Shown here in pieces: positions 8,596-17,721 of a DNA stretch of 64,000 nucleotides. The DNA comes from an uncultured Eggerthellaceae bacterium (GTDB lineage Bacteria > Actinomycetota > Coriobacteriia > Coriobacteriales > Eggerthellaceae), in contig CAJUSF010000032.1 in the NCBI GenBank assembly GCA_910588945.1, positions 1 to 64,000 of the forward strand, in the 5' to 3' direction. The notes under the pieces were generated by a model. That model had not been told where the DNA came from. It saw nothing but the letters and a program-made list of their open reading frames with translations, and made no database searches. Every line of letters begins with the position of its first letter. Positions within the stretch are counted from its first letter, which is position 1. The translations under genes were made by a program, and so were the position numbers.

Positions 8596-9045
8596 CTACT
8601 TGCCTCTTCGGATATGCTCCTCAAGCAGGCGAACCGCGCCTTCGGGACGCTCGTCTTCAGTCATGCGCATATTGAGCTCGGCCGCGAATTCATCGATCGA
8701 AACGCCAAAGCGCTCAAGCACAACGAGCAAGTGGTAGACGACATCAGCCGCCTCGTAGCGCATGTGATCGACAGACGCATCGATCGCATCGTCGGAACCG
8801 CCGCATGCCTCGAGCATCTGCGTCTCCTTGGCCGCAAGCGAAACCTCGAGCGATTCCTCGCAAACCTTCTTGAGAAGCTTGTCCAAATCTCCGGCCAGCA
8901 GCCGATGGGTGTAGCTTTCCTCACCAGCATTCCGACGCGCCGCAATGGCAGAAGCGAGTGTTTCCATCGTGGCGCCGATCTGCGATGTCGCCGGTTTCAA
9001 AGGAGACTCGTCCGAAGAAACGTATGTTTTAGCAGAGTCGGTCAT
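8596..9045 (-). CDS. hisE: Phosphoribosyl-ATP pyrophosphatase
   Basis: Second step of histidine biosynthesis: hydrolyses phosphoribosyl-ATP to phosphoribosyl-AMP and pyrophosphate. The MazG-like fold is recognisable from METLASAIAARR, the metal-binding VCEESLEVSLAAKE helix (EExxE) and YEAADVVYHLLVVL, with 149 residues in all. The first ~27 residues are a non-conserved extension. The ATG is preceded by AGAGGA. No other his gene is nearby in the window, so it is an isolated his gene here. HisE and HisI are separate in this organism, as the C-terminus ends with the pyrophosphatase. Confidence 0.93.
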   Translation of the reverse strand: MTDSAKTYVSSDESPLKPATSQIGATMETLASAIAARRNAGEESYTHRLLAGDLDKLLKKVCEESLEVSLAAKETQMLEACGGSDDAIDASVDHMRYEAADVVYHLLVVLERFGVSIDEFAAELNMRMTEDERPEGAVRLLEEHIRRGK

Positions 9046-9156
9046 CGCGCATTCCTCTCGTCTGTTGCCTTAAGCCAATTATAGTTCATGACGAAAACAC
9101 ACCAGCAGCCAAACGTATCTGCTGGAATTCAAGCAGTTAATAGCAAGTCGACATGG

Positions 9157-9232
9157 GGACACATGTGTCCTTTATACACATCTGTTACATAACCAAGCCC
9201 CACAACCGCGCGCATCAAGGTCGGATGCGCGC
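9157..9232. repeat. Palindrome and hairpin between hisE and the surface-protein gene
   Basis: The 14-bp perfect palindrome GGACACATGTGTCC (9157-9170) is followed by a 9-bp hairpin GCGCGCATC/GATGCGCGC (9208-9232). The second lies past the end of the surface-protein gene and may be its terminator, but there is no T-tract on that strand. Confidence 0.4.
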
Positions 9233-9320
9233 CTACAAAAAGAATGAGAACTCGGTAATTATTTATCTAAGCCTGTCGATAAAACCCTCACGCTCAGCCA
9301 CTGCGGGGCTATAGCCACAA

Positions 9321-12300
9321 CTAATTTGCTCTTCTGCGAAAAGCGCAGGCAGCTCCACAAGCTGCAATCGCTGCAACCAACAACAACGCCGTGGCAAACT
9401 CAATCCCCAAACCATCCCCTGTCTTGGGAAGCTGCGTATTGGAATCACCCGTCACCTTAACCACATCACGCAGCGGAGGCTCATACCCATACGGAAGCGC
9501 CTGCAGATCACCCTCGAGCACCAGCGTCTTGGGGTTCTCTTGCTTTTTGAGATCATCAGCAGTGGTCACCGGCATCGTATCCGAAGCAGCCAGCACAACG
9601 ATTCCTTCGTTAGCAGCACCCGCGCCTGCGGCAGCATCGTCCGCATCGTCCGCATCGTCCGCATCGCGCGCATCCGCAGCAGCACCCTCGTCATCCAGCA
9701 CATAACTTGCCTTCACGCTCGTGCTGATCGGGTGAGCCGAAGCCACCAACCCACGCACGATGGGTTCATCACCCTGAGCGCCCGCCGACGCATCCGCCGG
9801 ATTCTCGCCGGATTCGCCTTCGACCTCGCTGAACGAATGATCCTTCGATACAACGATCGAGTACTTATAGTAGCCGTTGACCCCTTGCGGTCGACTTGCA
9901 GTGCCGTTGACCGCCGGAACAAACTGCACGACCTCGCGCTCAATCGTGACACCTTCCGGCAAATCCAAGCCAGCAATACACTCATCGATCCACGCCTCGA
10001 GATCATCCTTTTTAGTCACACCATGAAGATCGGGGCTGTCCTTCATAATAGTGAGCTCGTTGAAGATCGTAGATGTCGCAGCCATCACATCGGACATGTC
10101 CGCCTCATCCTGCGTCTTTGCGACAGACACCAGAATCTGGCAATTGCCTTTAGTGATGCCGTCCTCGGCTGTGCAGTCGAACGTCCAAGTGGCGCCGCCG
10201 TCAGAGGTGGTCAATTCGCCAGCCGTCGCTCCCGGAACCAGCGTTATCTCAATCTTGCTCGGGTCGGTCGGAAGCGTCGAGCCCACCGGCAAAACTACCA
10301 TCGCGCCACGACCGTCAGAGCTTGCCAGATGGCCATCAACTTTGACAGAAACGAAACCTATCCTGCTTGAAAGCCACTTCGCATGAAACACCTTGTCACC
10401 GCTGGCCTGCTCGTCGATAGACGCGATCGGACTACCGTTATACTGCGGATTGTCGTACCAGCCCATGAAGGTATAATTCTCACGCTTCACTTCCGTAGGC
10501 AATGTCGTTGCAACTCCGGAAGTATAGGTGTTCACCTGACCGGCCTCGATTGAGCCGCCATAACAAAGATAGCTGATGTTAAAGGTCTTCGAAGGATCAG
10601 GTGTCGGCGTTCCCTGGTCTGCAAAATATATGGTGAGCGGGTAATCCTGTGTGGTTATGCCATCAGCTGCAGTAACGCCCAGAGTGACCGTGACACCTAC
10701 GCCCACATTGTCCCAACCGCTCAAAATGCGCCATTCGTAGGTTGCTCCCGGATCGGAAAGGCTGACCTCGGTGTTGCGCTCTAGCACAGCTGCCGATTCC
10801 GGCTTCGTTGGAATGGTCACGGTATATCTTGTGCCATCGGTCTGCGCAATAACACCGAAAACCTTCACAAAGCTCACGCGCGTCGAAGTCGAAACCCATT
10901 TCGCCCAGAATTCCTTGTCACCTGAATCACTCATCGAGATACTCATAACCTGAGTACCGTCAGCGAAATTCGGATCACTAAACCAACCTGCAAACGCATA
11001 GCCCGAACGCACCACATCGGTGGGAAGCTGGGCACCAACGCCTACCTCATAATCAGCAATGATGCCGGAATTCACCGTGCCACCATTGGTGTTCAGCGTC
11101 ACCTTATAGCGAACATCTTCTGACGGAGCGTCAAATGGCTTGACCGTTGCTTCCACAGGTTGCGAAGCAAAGTATTTTCCGAAGTAATAGTGAGTTCTGA
11201 TCTGGTATCTTCCCGGATCAACCTCAATGCTCCGATCGCCGGAAACATCGACGGTTTCCCATTGAGCGGCAGAATCATCTGCATTGCGGATGTCATAGCT
11301 GCCATCGCTTTGCAACACGATCTTTCCCTTTGCCCCCGAAGATCCTGGCTGAGAAGTTGATGCAACCACCGGTACGCTGGCACGACGCGGCACTTTAGCC
11401 GTGTATTCGGCCATCAAAGTACCCCCGTTAGGATCCGCATATAAGCAAGACACCGTAAATGTGCGATCCCATGAAGAGTTGTTCAAATACGCCGTCAAAT
11501 CGACAGGATTACTCAATTCTTGAGTACTGCTATCGGGGTGCGTTAACACAAGGTCGGTCGAATTGCCCACAACATTAAAAGTGAGTCGCTCGTCAGCATA
11601 GTCAACAGTCGAAGTTATCGTGCATGGCGGATTAAAGAAGTGGCGAATCTTGAACGAACTTGCTGGCGAATCATAATCCCAAACGCTTCCGGAAAATCCG
11701 AGTCCACGATAGAAACCGCGCGCAGCCGTATCATTTGCCTGAACATCCGCATCGTAATTGAACGTCTTGATGGCGCTTCCGATGAGAGAAGAGGTCTCAT
11801 TTTCGACAATTTTGTCCGCATTCAGGCCATCCGAGATTCTGATGTCGTAGATAGAGCCAAGAAGCGAATCGTCTGCAGGAGCGAACGCGTACGTAAAATC
11901 GGTGCTGTTCGAAGTCAGCTCACCAAGGATTACGCAATCATGAATACGCGGTGCAGAGACTTCTACGCCTCCCAAAAATGCAGAATTCGTCGCACCACCT
12001 TCCGCATACTCAACAGTCATATTCGTCCACACAAGTACGTTTTGAGCAGAGCCGCCATTCATCTTACCAGCAAGCATACCGGATTGCTTGCCAGACGTGG
12101 TAAAACTGCCAGTAACATGGATGTCCCGCAAGGTTGAACCATCAAGAGTGCCCGCGAATAGACCGCTTTCGATTCCGCCCCGGTATACAGTAATCATGCC
12201 GTTGACGGTAATCTTTTCAAAGGTGGAGCTAGAGTCAACCCCGGTGACCACGCCGCAGAAATCGTGTCCGGCAATGCTTGCGTCGTCAAACTTCAGATCC

Positions 12301-12323
12301 TTGAACGTGGAATTATTACTCAT
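9321..12323 (-). CDS. LPXTG-anchored surface protein, C-terminal part (frame-shifted from its N-terminus)
   Basis: This frame carries the body of a large cell-wall protein. The first ~200 residues continue the beta-helical, GLUG/M26-like repeats begun in the upstream ORF. Two InlB-type (Listeria-Bacteroides) repeats follow, near 407-478 and 578-650, each ending in a GW...KVFHAKW-like or KEFWAKW motif. Then come an Asp/Ala-rich low-complexity stretch (DADDADDADDA) and a sorting signal: LPKTG at about 965, a hydrophobic helix and an RRR tail. A sortase would attach it to peptidoglycan. It lacks its own signal peptide and ribosome binding site. The frame is open upstream of the ATG, so the true protein probably starts at 12985 and is broken by a single-base shift near 12380. 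Likely an adhesin. Confidence 0.8.
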   Translation of the reverse strand: MSNNSTFKDLKFDDASIAGHDFCGVVTGVDSSSTFEKITVNGMITVYRGGIESGLFAGTLDGSTLRDIHVTGSFTTSGKQSGMLAGKMNGGSAQNVLVWTNMTVEYAEGGATNSAFLGGVEVSAPRIHDCVILGELTSNSTDFTYAFAPADDSLLGSIYDIRISDGLNADKIVENETSSLIGSAIKTFNYDADVQANDTAARGFYRGLGFSGSVWDYDSPASSFKIRHFFNPPCTITSTVDYADERLTFNVVGNSTDLVLTHPDSSTQELSNPVDLTAYLNNSSWDRTFTVSCLYADPNGGTLMAEYTAKVPRRASVPVVASTSQPGSSGAKGKIVLQSDGSYDIRNADDSAAQWETVDVSGDRSIEVDPGRYQIRTHYYFGKYFASQPVEATVKPFDAPSEDVRYKVTLNTNGGTVNSGIIADYEVGVGAQLPTDVVRSGYAFAGWFSDPNFADGTQVMSISMSDSGDKEFWAKWVSTSTRVSFVKVFGVIAQTDGTRYTVTIPTKPESAAVLERNTEVSLSDPGATYEWRILSGWDNVGVGVTVTLGVTAADGITTQDYPLTIYFADQGTPTPDPSKTFNISYLCYGGSIEAGQVNTYTSGVATTLPTEVKRENYTFMGWYDNPQYNGSPIASIDEQASGDKVFHAKWLSSRIGFVSVKVDGHLASSDGRGAMVVLPVGSTLPTDPSKIEITLVPGATAGELTTSDGGATWTFDCTAEDGITKGNCQILVSVAKTQDEADMSDVMAATSTIFNELTIMKDSPDLHGVTKKDDLEAWIDECIAGLDLPEGVTIEREVVQFVPAVNGTASRPQGVNGYYKYSIVVSKDHSFSEVEGESGENPADASAGAQGDEPIVRGLVASAHPISTSVKASYVLDDEGAAADARDADDADDADDAAAGAGAANEGIVVLAASDTMPVTTADDLKKQENPKTLVLEGDLQALPYGYEPPLRDVVKVTGDSNTQLPKTGDGLGIEFATALLLVAAIAACGAACAFRRRAN

Positions 12324-12376
12324 GACGGTGAGAATGCAGGCTCTATCGACCTTCTTTCCCTCGCCTGGATCATCCT

Positions 12377-12985
12377 TCAGATTATTATACTTTGGAAGTT
12401 AACGCCCTCGATCGTAGCGCCTGAGAGATTCTCAAAGAGGGTATAACCCCAAAGATTTGAGATCGTGTGACCATTTCCATACAACTTGCCTGCGAACGTT
12501 CCTAAAACGATGCAGGAACTTAATTGGGTATATCCAGAAAAGTCTATGTCCTGAGTGAGTTCGAAAGTGGCATTGAGATTGTTTGCGATATTTTTGAAAT
12601 CCTCGATGCCCGCGATCTGAATGGCACCTTCACGGGAAGTACGCTCTGCCGCATACGCATCGGTCCCTGAATCGGAGGCATCCGGAGAAAGTGCGTCTTG
12701 AGCGGAATCGTTGACCGCTTGAAGAGCGCGACAGGCGAGAAGAAACTCAAGCTCCAAATCGGATGTATTCGTTTGCTCGGTGGACTGAGCGCTGCCGCTG
12801 CCAGCAGATGCTGATGACCCTGCTCCATCTAAAACAACGTCGGATGCAGTTCCGAATCCCCCATCGGATACTTGAGAGCTCGTAAAACCCTCGGAACTTG
12901 CAAACGCCATCGTCGGAATGCACGCGACCGATAACAACAGACTGATACCGCACGCAATCGCACGCTTCGCGAACACGCCCTTCAT
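12377..12985 (-). CDS. LPXTG surface protein, N-terminal part with signal peptide
   Basis: The ATG at 12985 has AGAGGTGG upstream. The signal peptide runs MKGVFAKRAIACG, a hydrophobic core and a cleavage region at AFASS. A Ser/Thr-rich, low-complexity segment follows. Near the end is a block similar to the N-terminal region of M26-type or GLUG-repeat proteins (FTL-like DIDFSGYTQL, GKLYGNGHTISNLWG, LFENLSGATIEGVNF). Translation then hits a TGA at 12377-12379. In the next frame, similar sequence continues at once (PKYNNLKDDPGEG, then SNNSTFKDLKFDD), so this is the front of the same gene as 9321-12323. A disrupted gene or a sequencing error are both possible. Confidence 0.78.
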   Translation of the reverse strand: MKGVFAKRAIACGISLLLSVACIPTMAFASSEGFTSSQVSDGGFGTASDVVLDGAGSSASAGSGSAQSTEQTNTSDLELEFLLACRALQAVNDSAQDALSPDASDSGTDAYAAERTSREGAIQIAGIEDFKNIANNLNATFELTQDIDFSGYTQLSSCIVLGTFAGKLYGNGHTISNLWGYTLFENLSGATIEGVNFQSIII

Positions 12986-13192
12986 CTCAACCACCTCTTG
13001 TTTTCCCCAGCAATGAATCAACTTCATTTCCGTCAAAAAATTTTATTATTTCTCAAAGGTGAGACTGCTCTTTTTGAGGGCGTATACAGGAATTGACACA
13101 TTTTTTTCACAATCCAGGATAAAAGAGCGGGATGAAAAATCCCATCCCTAGATCAACCTGTTACGTTGCTCCAAACGGAGATTGTTTACACA

Positions 13193-13221
13193 AAAAGGGG
13201 AGACAGTAAGTCTCCCCTTTT
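13193..13221. terminator. rpoBC terminator
   Basis: Perfect 12-bp stem AAAAGGGGAGAC/GTCTCCCCTTTT with a 5-base loop, 40 bases beyond the rpoC stop. On the minus strand it runs into TTTTTG. The symmetric A/T flanks would also let it work in the opposite direction. Confidence 0.9.
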
Positions 13222-13261
13222 GCCAGTATTTACAACTATCGAATGCTTATGAAGCTACCGA

Positions 13262-16200
13262 CTACTCGTCGTCAGACTCCTCATCCGCATCGTCATCCGA
13301 GTCGTCCTCGATCACATTGCCCTCAGCATCAGTCATCTTGCCGTCCTCGCCGAGCAAGCCAAATCCCATCGATCCGACCGAACCCAACAGCGCATCAAGC
13401 TCCTCGAGATTGCGCTGATAAGAACGCGGAGGCAAAGTCTCACCAAGCATCTCCTCATCAGATGCATTGAACGCCGGCGGCTCGTCTCCGCCGATCAGGA
13501 TCGTATCATCCGGAGAGAACACCATGTCGAGCAACTGAGACATGTCATCGCTCGATGCACTTAGATCATCCTCGATCACGTGCAGCAGATCGCGCTCCTC
13601 AAGACCGGCCTTGAGCTCCTCAATCGCCTTCACACCGATTCCCTCGATGCGAAGCAGATCCTCCTCAGTGTGACCGAGCAGATCCACGACCGTCTCGATT
13701 CCAGCCTCGGAGAACTTGTTGGCCCAACGCTGGGAAACTCCCAGATCGTCGAAGATATACAGACGTGCCTGCTCATCGGTAAGATTGTGGCCCGCGCGGC
13801 TCTTCGAGAATGCATTCAGATAGCTTCCGTAGCTCATATTCGAGTTGAAGAAGCCATCTCCGTCAAGCGACCAATCCTCCGGCTGCGGCAGAAGTTCCTC
13901 GATCTCGCGAAGAGCATCCGGTGCGTAATCGGGAAGAACATCGTTGCCAGCCGCCTTGATCGGCGCACCCTTGTAGGTGAGATCGACATCGCGGTAACGC
14001 GGAAGACCTGTACCGGCCGGAATCGGCTTGCCGATGATGACGTTCTCCTTTAGGCCCGCAAGAGTATCGGTCTTGCCCTCGATCGCAGCATCCGTGAGAA
14101 CCTTCGTGGTCTCCTGGAACGATGCGGCCGACAGCCAAGAATCGGTAGCAAGGGATGCCTTTGTGATACCAAGCAAAAGTGGCTGACCCACTGGCGGCTC
14201 TTTGCCCTCTTCGATAAGCTCGTTGGCCACACGCTCAAACTCGAAGCGGTTGACCTGGCGTCCTGGCAAAAGATCGGAATCGCCCGAATCGAGAACCGCG
14301 ACCTTGCGAAGCATCTGGCGCGCGATGACCTCGATGTGCTTGTCGTTGATATCTACGCCCTGTGAGACATAAACACCCTGAACCTGGCTGACGATATAAC
14401 GAAGCGTGGTATTCGGATCGGTAAGGCGAAGCAGGTCGTGAAGGTTGACCGAGCCCTTTGTGAGCTGCTGGCCGACCTTGACCTGGCAACCGTCGACGAT
14501 GCCCGGGATCATGGTCACACGAGGTGACACCACGTACTCGCGGATGTTGCCTTCCTGATCATGAACGGTGAGAACCTTCGAGTTCTTGTCGCCGCTGATC
14601 TGAAGTGTGCCAGAAATCTCTGCGAGCACAGCTTGGCCCTTCGGCTTGCGTGCCTCAAAAAGCTCTTGTACACGGGGAAGACCGTGGGTAATATCCTCAC
14701 CTGCAACGCCGCCTGTATGGAACGTTCTCATCGTAAGCTGCGTGCCAGGCTCGCCGATCGACTGCGCGGCAATAATACCGACCGCGGTGCCGATATTGAC
14801 CGGGCGGCCGGTGGCAAGATCCCAGCCATAGCACTTCTGGCAGACACCACGCTCGGCATGACAGGTCATGATCGTACGAATCTCGACCTCTTCGATACCT
14901 GCAGCGAGCATCTCGTTGATCTGTGCAAGAGAGGTGATGTAGTCGCCTTCATCAAGGATAATCTCGCCGTTCTTGTCGGCAACAGGATGAAGCAAGCAAC
15001 GACCGATCAGGTTCTCGTCAGCGTCACCCTTCTCGTTCACCAGCGGATAAGCAACACCCATGTGAGTTCCGCAGTCGATCTCGCGAACGATAACGTCCTG
15101 AGCAACATCAACAAGACGACGGGTAAGGTAGCCCGAGTCAGCAGTACGAAGCGCCGTGTCAGCCAAACCCTTACGAGCGCCGTGCGTGGAGATGAAGTAC
15201 TCAAGCACGGACAGACCCTCGCGGAAGTTCGCCTTGATAGGACGGTCGATGATCTCGCCCTTCGGGTCGGACATAAGGCCGCGCATGCCGGCAAGCTGAC
15301 GAATCTGCTTGATATTACCGCGGGCGCCAGAGAACGCCATCATGTAGATCGGGTTGAAGCGGTCGAAGTTCTCGGCCATCGCATCGCCGACCTCGTCGTT
15401 CGCTTCGTTCCAAACCTCGATGATGTCGCGGTGGCGCTCTTCATCGGAGGTAAGGCCGAGCTCGTAGTTCTCATTGATCTCGGCAACGCGTGCATCGGCC
15501 GCTTCAAGAATTTCCTTCTTTTGCGGCGGAATGGTGGCGTCGTATACCGAAACGGTAACGCCTGCGCGAGTTGCATAGTGGAAGCCAGCATCCTTAAGTC
15601 CGTCGAGAATCGGCGGGATCTCGCTCAGGCTGTAGGTGTTGCAAACCTGTTCAACAAGGCGGCTGATCTCGGTCTTGTTCATCTCGTAGTTGAGATACGG
15701 GAAGTCCGGCGGCAGCACATCGTTGAAGATGATACGACCGACCGTAGTCTCGATACGATCGCCAGCCTTGTGCTCGACATACTCGTTATAAGCGACAGCC
15801 TCTTGGCAAGGCACACGGAGGCGAACATGAATCTTCGCTTGAAGATCGAGATCAGCACGAGCATCGTATGCATTCATAGCATCGTCGATATCAGTGAAGA
15901 CGCGGCCCTCTCCCGGGAATCCGTCACGTGCAGCGGTCAGGTAGTACAGACCGATGATCATGTCCTGAGTAGGAACGGTGAGCGGACGGCCGTGAGCCGG
16001 CGACTTGATGTTGTTCGAGGACAGCATAAGCACGCGAGCCTCAGCCTGAGCCTCAGCACCGAGCGGCACGTGAACAGCCATCTGGTCGCCATCGAAGTCA
16101 GCGTTGAACGCTGTACACACGAGCGGATGCAGGCGAATAGCCTTACCCTCGACGAGCACCGGCTCAAAGGCTTGAATGCCCAGACGGTGAAGCGTTGGTG

Positions 16201-17719
16201 CGCGGTTCAAAAGCACCGGATGATCGGTGATGACCTCTTCCAGAACGTCCCAAACATAGCTCGCGCCGCGATCGACCGCACGCTTAGCAGCCTTGATGTT
16301 AGCTGCGTACTCGAGCTCAACGAGACGCTTCATCACAAACGGCTTGAACAGCTCAAGCGCCATTGCAGACGGAAGGCCGCACTGGTGAAGCTTCAGCTGC
16401 GGACCGACAACGATAACGGAACGGCCAGAATAGTCAACGCGCTTACCGAGAAGGTTCTGACGGAAGCGACCCTGCTTGCCCTTGAGCATGTCAGAGATCG
16501 ACTTCAGCGGACGGTTGCCCGGGCCTGTGACCGGACGACCGCGACGGCCGTTGTCAAACAGGCTGTCGACAGCCTCTTGGAGCATGCGCTTCTCGTTGTT
16601 CACGATGATCTCAGGTGCACCGAGATCGAGAAGGCGCTTCAGGCGGTTGTTACGGTTAATGACGCGACGATAAAGATCGTTCAGATCAGAAGTTGCGAAG
16701 CGGCCGCCATCGAGTTGGACCATCGGACGCAGATCCGGCGGGATGACCGGAACGACATCAAGGATCATGTCGGATGGCTTGTTGTCGGACTTCAGGAACG
16801 CATCAACAACCTTGAGACGCTTGATGGCTTTCGCACGCTTTTGGCCTTTACCGCTTGAGATAACCTCCCGAAGCTCCTCGGCGGTAGCCTCAAGATCGAT
16901 CGCATCAAGCAGGTCGCGAACGGCCTCGGCACCCATTCCGCCGGTGAAGTAGTCGCGATAGTTCGCGCGCATCTCACGATAGAGAGCCTCATCAGAGATA
17001 AGCTGCTTTGGCTCGATCTTCATGAACTCGTCAAGAGCATCGGAGCGAAGAGCCTTGCGCTCGTTGAACTCCTCGTAGATATCGGCGATCTCTTCCTCGA
17101 CCTCTTCGGGAGAGAGCTTCTCCTCATCATCGTCGAGGTCATCTACAAAATCATCATCCTCCGGCACGTAGTCGGTGGAAAGACGACGGGTGGCCTCGAT
17201 CAGACGATCGCGCTCAGCGTCCAGCTCCTCAAGATCGGCCGCGAGCTCATCGCGAAGCTCTTCGGCGTCCTCTTCGCGACCTTCGCGATCAACACTCGTA
17301 ATAATAGAGCTTGCGAAATAAAGGACCTTCTCCAACTCCTTCGGCGGAATATCGAGAAGATATCCAAGGCGAGAAGGAGAGCCCTTGAAGTACCAGATAT
17401 GAGAGACCGGAGCGGCAAGTTCGATATGGCCCATGCGCTCACGACGGACCTTCGAACGCGTAACCTCGACGCCGCACCTCTCGCAAACGATACCCTTGAA
17501 ACGAACGCGCTTGTATTTGCCGCAGGCACACTCCCAGTCCTTGGTCGGGCCGAAGATCTTCTCGCAATACAGGCCGTCTTTCTCCGGCTTGAGCGTACGA
17601 TAGTTGATGGTCTCAGGCTTTTTCACCTCGCCACGGGACCAGCTGCGCACGTCTTCCGCGCTGGCGAGGGAAATACGGAGTGCATCGAAATTGCGTACAT
17701 CGAATTCTGTGTTAGGCAT
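13262..17719 (-). CDS. rpoC: DNA-directed RNA polymerase subunit beta'
   Basis: Largest subunit of RNA polymerase; contains the catalytic metal site. It shows the N-terminal zinc site (CACGKYKR, CERCGVEV near 60-80), the catalytic NADFDGD near 540, and the second zinc site CHAERGVCQKC near 951-965. Two features stand out. An acidic insertion at about 140-260 has runs of Asp/Glu. The C-terminal tail past residue 1320 carries a helix-hairpin-helix segment at ~1324-1378 (AGIETVVDLL, EEDLLRIEGIG) resembling the alpha-subunit C-terminal domain, then an acidic end. 1485 residues is long for an actinobacterial beta'. The ribosome site GGAGGAATAAGA overlaps the rpoB stop; the genes are two bases apart. 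Confidence 0.97.
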   Translation of the reverse strand: MPNTEFDVRNFDALRISLASAEDVRSWSRGEVKKPETINYRTLKPEKDGLYCEKIFGPTKDWECACGKYKRVRFKGIVCERCGVEVTRSKVRRERMGHIELAAPVSHIWYFKGSPSRLGYLLDIPPKELEKVLYFASSIITSVDREGREEDAEELRDELAADLEELDAERDRLIEATRRLSTDYVPEDDDFVDDLDDDEEKLSPEEVEEEIADIYEEFNERKALRSDALDEFMKIEPKQLISDEALYREMRANYRDYFTGGMGAEAVRDLLDAIDLEATAEELREVISSGKGQKRAKAIKRLKVVDAFLKSDNKPSDMILDVVPVIPPDLRPMVQLDGGRFATSDLNDLYRRVINRNNRLKRLLDLGAPEIIVNNEKRMLQEAVDSLFDNGRRGRPVTGPGNRPLKSISDMLKGKQGRFRQNLLGKRVDYSGRSVIVVGPQLKLHQCGLPSAMALELFKPFVMKRLVELEYAANIKAAKRAVDRGASYVWDVLEEVITDHPVLLNRAPTLHRLGIQAFEPVLVEGKAIRLHPLVCTAFNADFDGDQMAVHVPLGAEAQAEARVLMLSSNNIKSPAHGRPLTVPTQDMIIGLYYLTAARDGFPGEGRVFTDIDDAMNAYDARADLDLQAKIHVRLRVPCQEAVAYNEYVEHKAGDRIETTVGRIIFNDVLPPDFPYLNYEMNKTEISRLVEQVCNTYSLSEIPPILDGLKDAGFHYATRAGVTVSVYDATIPPQKKEILEAADARVAEINENYELGLTSDEERHRDIIEVWNEANDEVGDAMAENFDRFNPIYMMAFSGARGNIKQIRQLAGMRGLMSDPKGEIIDRPIKANFREGLSVLEYFISTHGARKGLADTALRTADSGYLTRRLVDVAQDVIVREIDCGTHMGVAYPLVNEKGDADENLIGRCLLHPVADKNGEIILDEGDYITSLAQINEMLAAGIEEVEIRTIMTCHAERGVCQKCYGWDLATGRPVNIGTAVGIIAAQSIGEPGTQLTMRTFHTGGVAGEDITHGLPRVQELFEARKPKGQAVLAEISGTLQISGDKNSKVLTVHDQEGNIREYVVSPRVTMIPGIVDGCQVKVGQQLTKGSVNLHDLLRLTDPNTTLRYIVSQVQGVYVSQGVDINDKHIEVIARQMLRKVAVLDSGDSDLLPGRQVNRFEFERVANELIEEGKEPPVGQPLLLGITKASLATDSWLSAASFQETTKVLTDAAIEGKTDTLAGLKENVIIGKPIPAGTGLPRYRDVDLTYKGAPIKAAGNDVLPDYAPDALREIEELLPQPEDWSLDGDGFFNSNMSYGSYLNAFSKSRAGHNLTDEQARLYIFDDLGVSQRWANKFSEAGIETVVDLLGHTEEDLLRIEGIGVKAIEELKAGLEERDLLHVIEDDLSASSDDMSQLLDMVFSPDDTILIGGDEPPAFNASDEEMLGETLPPRSYQRNLEELDALLGSVGSMGFGLLGEDGKMTDAEGNVIEDDSDDDADEESDDE

Positions 17720-17721
17720 TC

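Noticed and set aside
12320..12385. Programmed ribosomal frameshift in the surface protein
   Set aside because: No slippery heptamer or obvious stimulatory hairpin at the junction.
14561..16858. 765-codon open frame antisense to rpoC
   Set aside because: It lies fully inside rpoC on the other strand, has no ribosome site and no recognisable motif. Long antisense frames are common opposite biased conserved genes.
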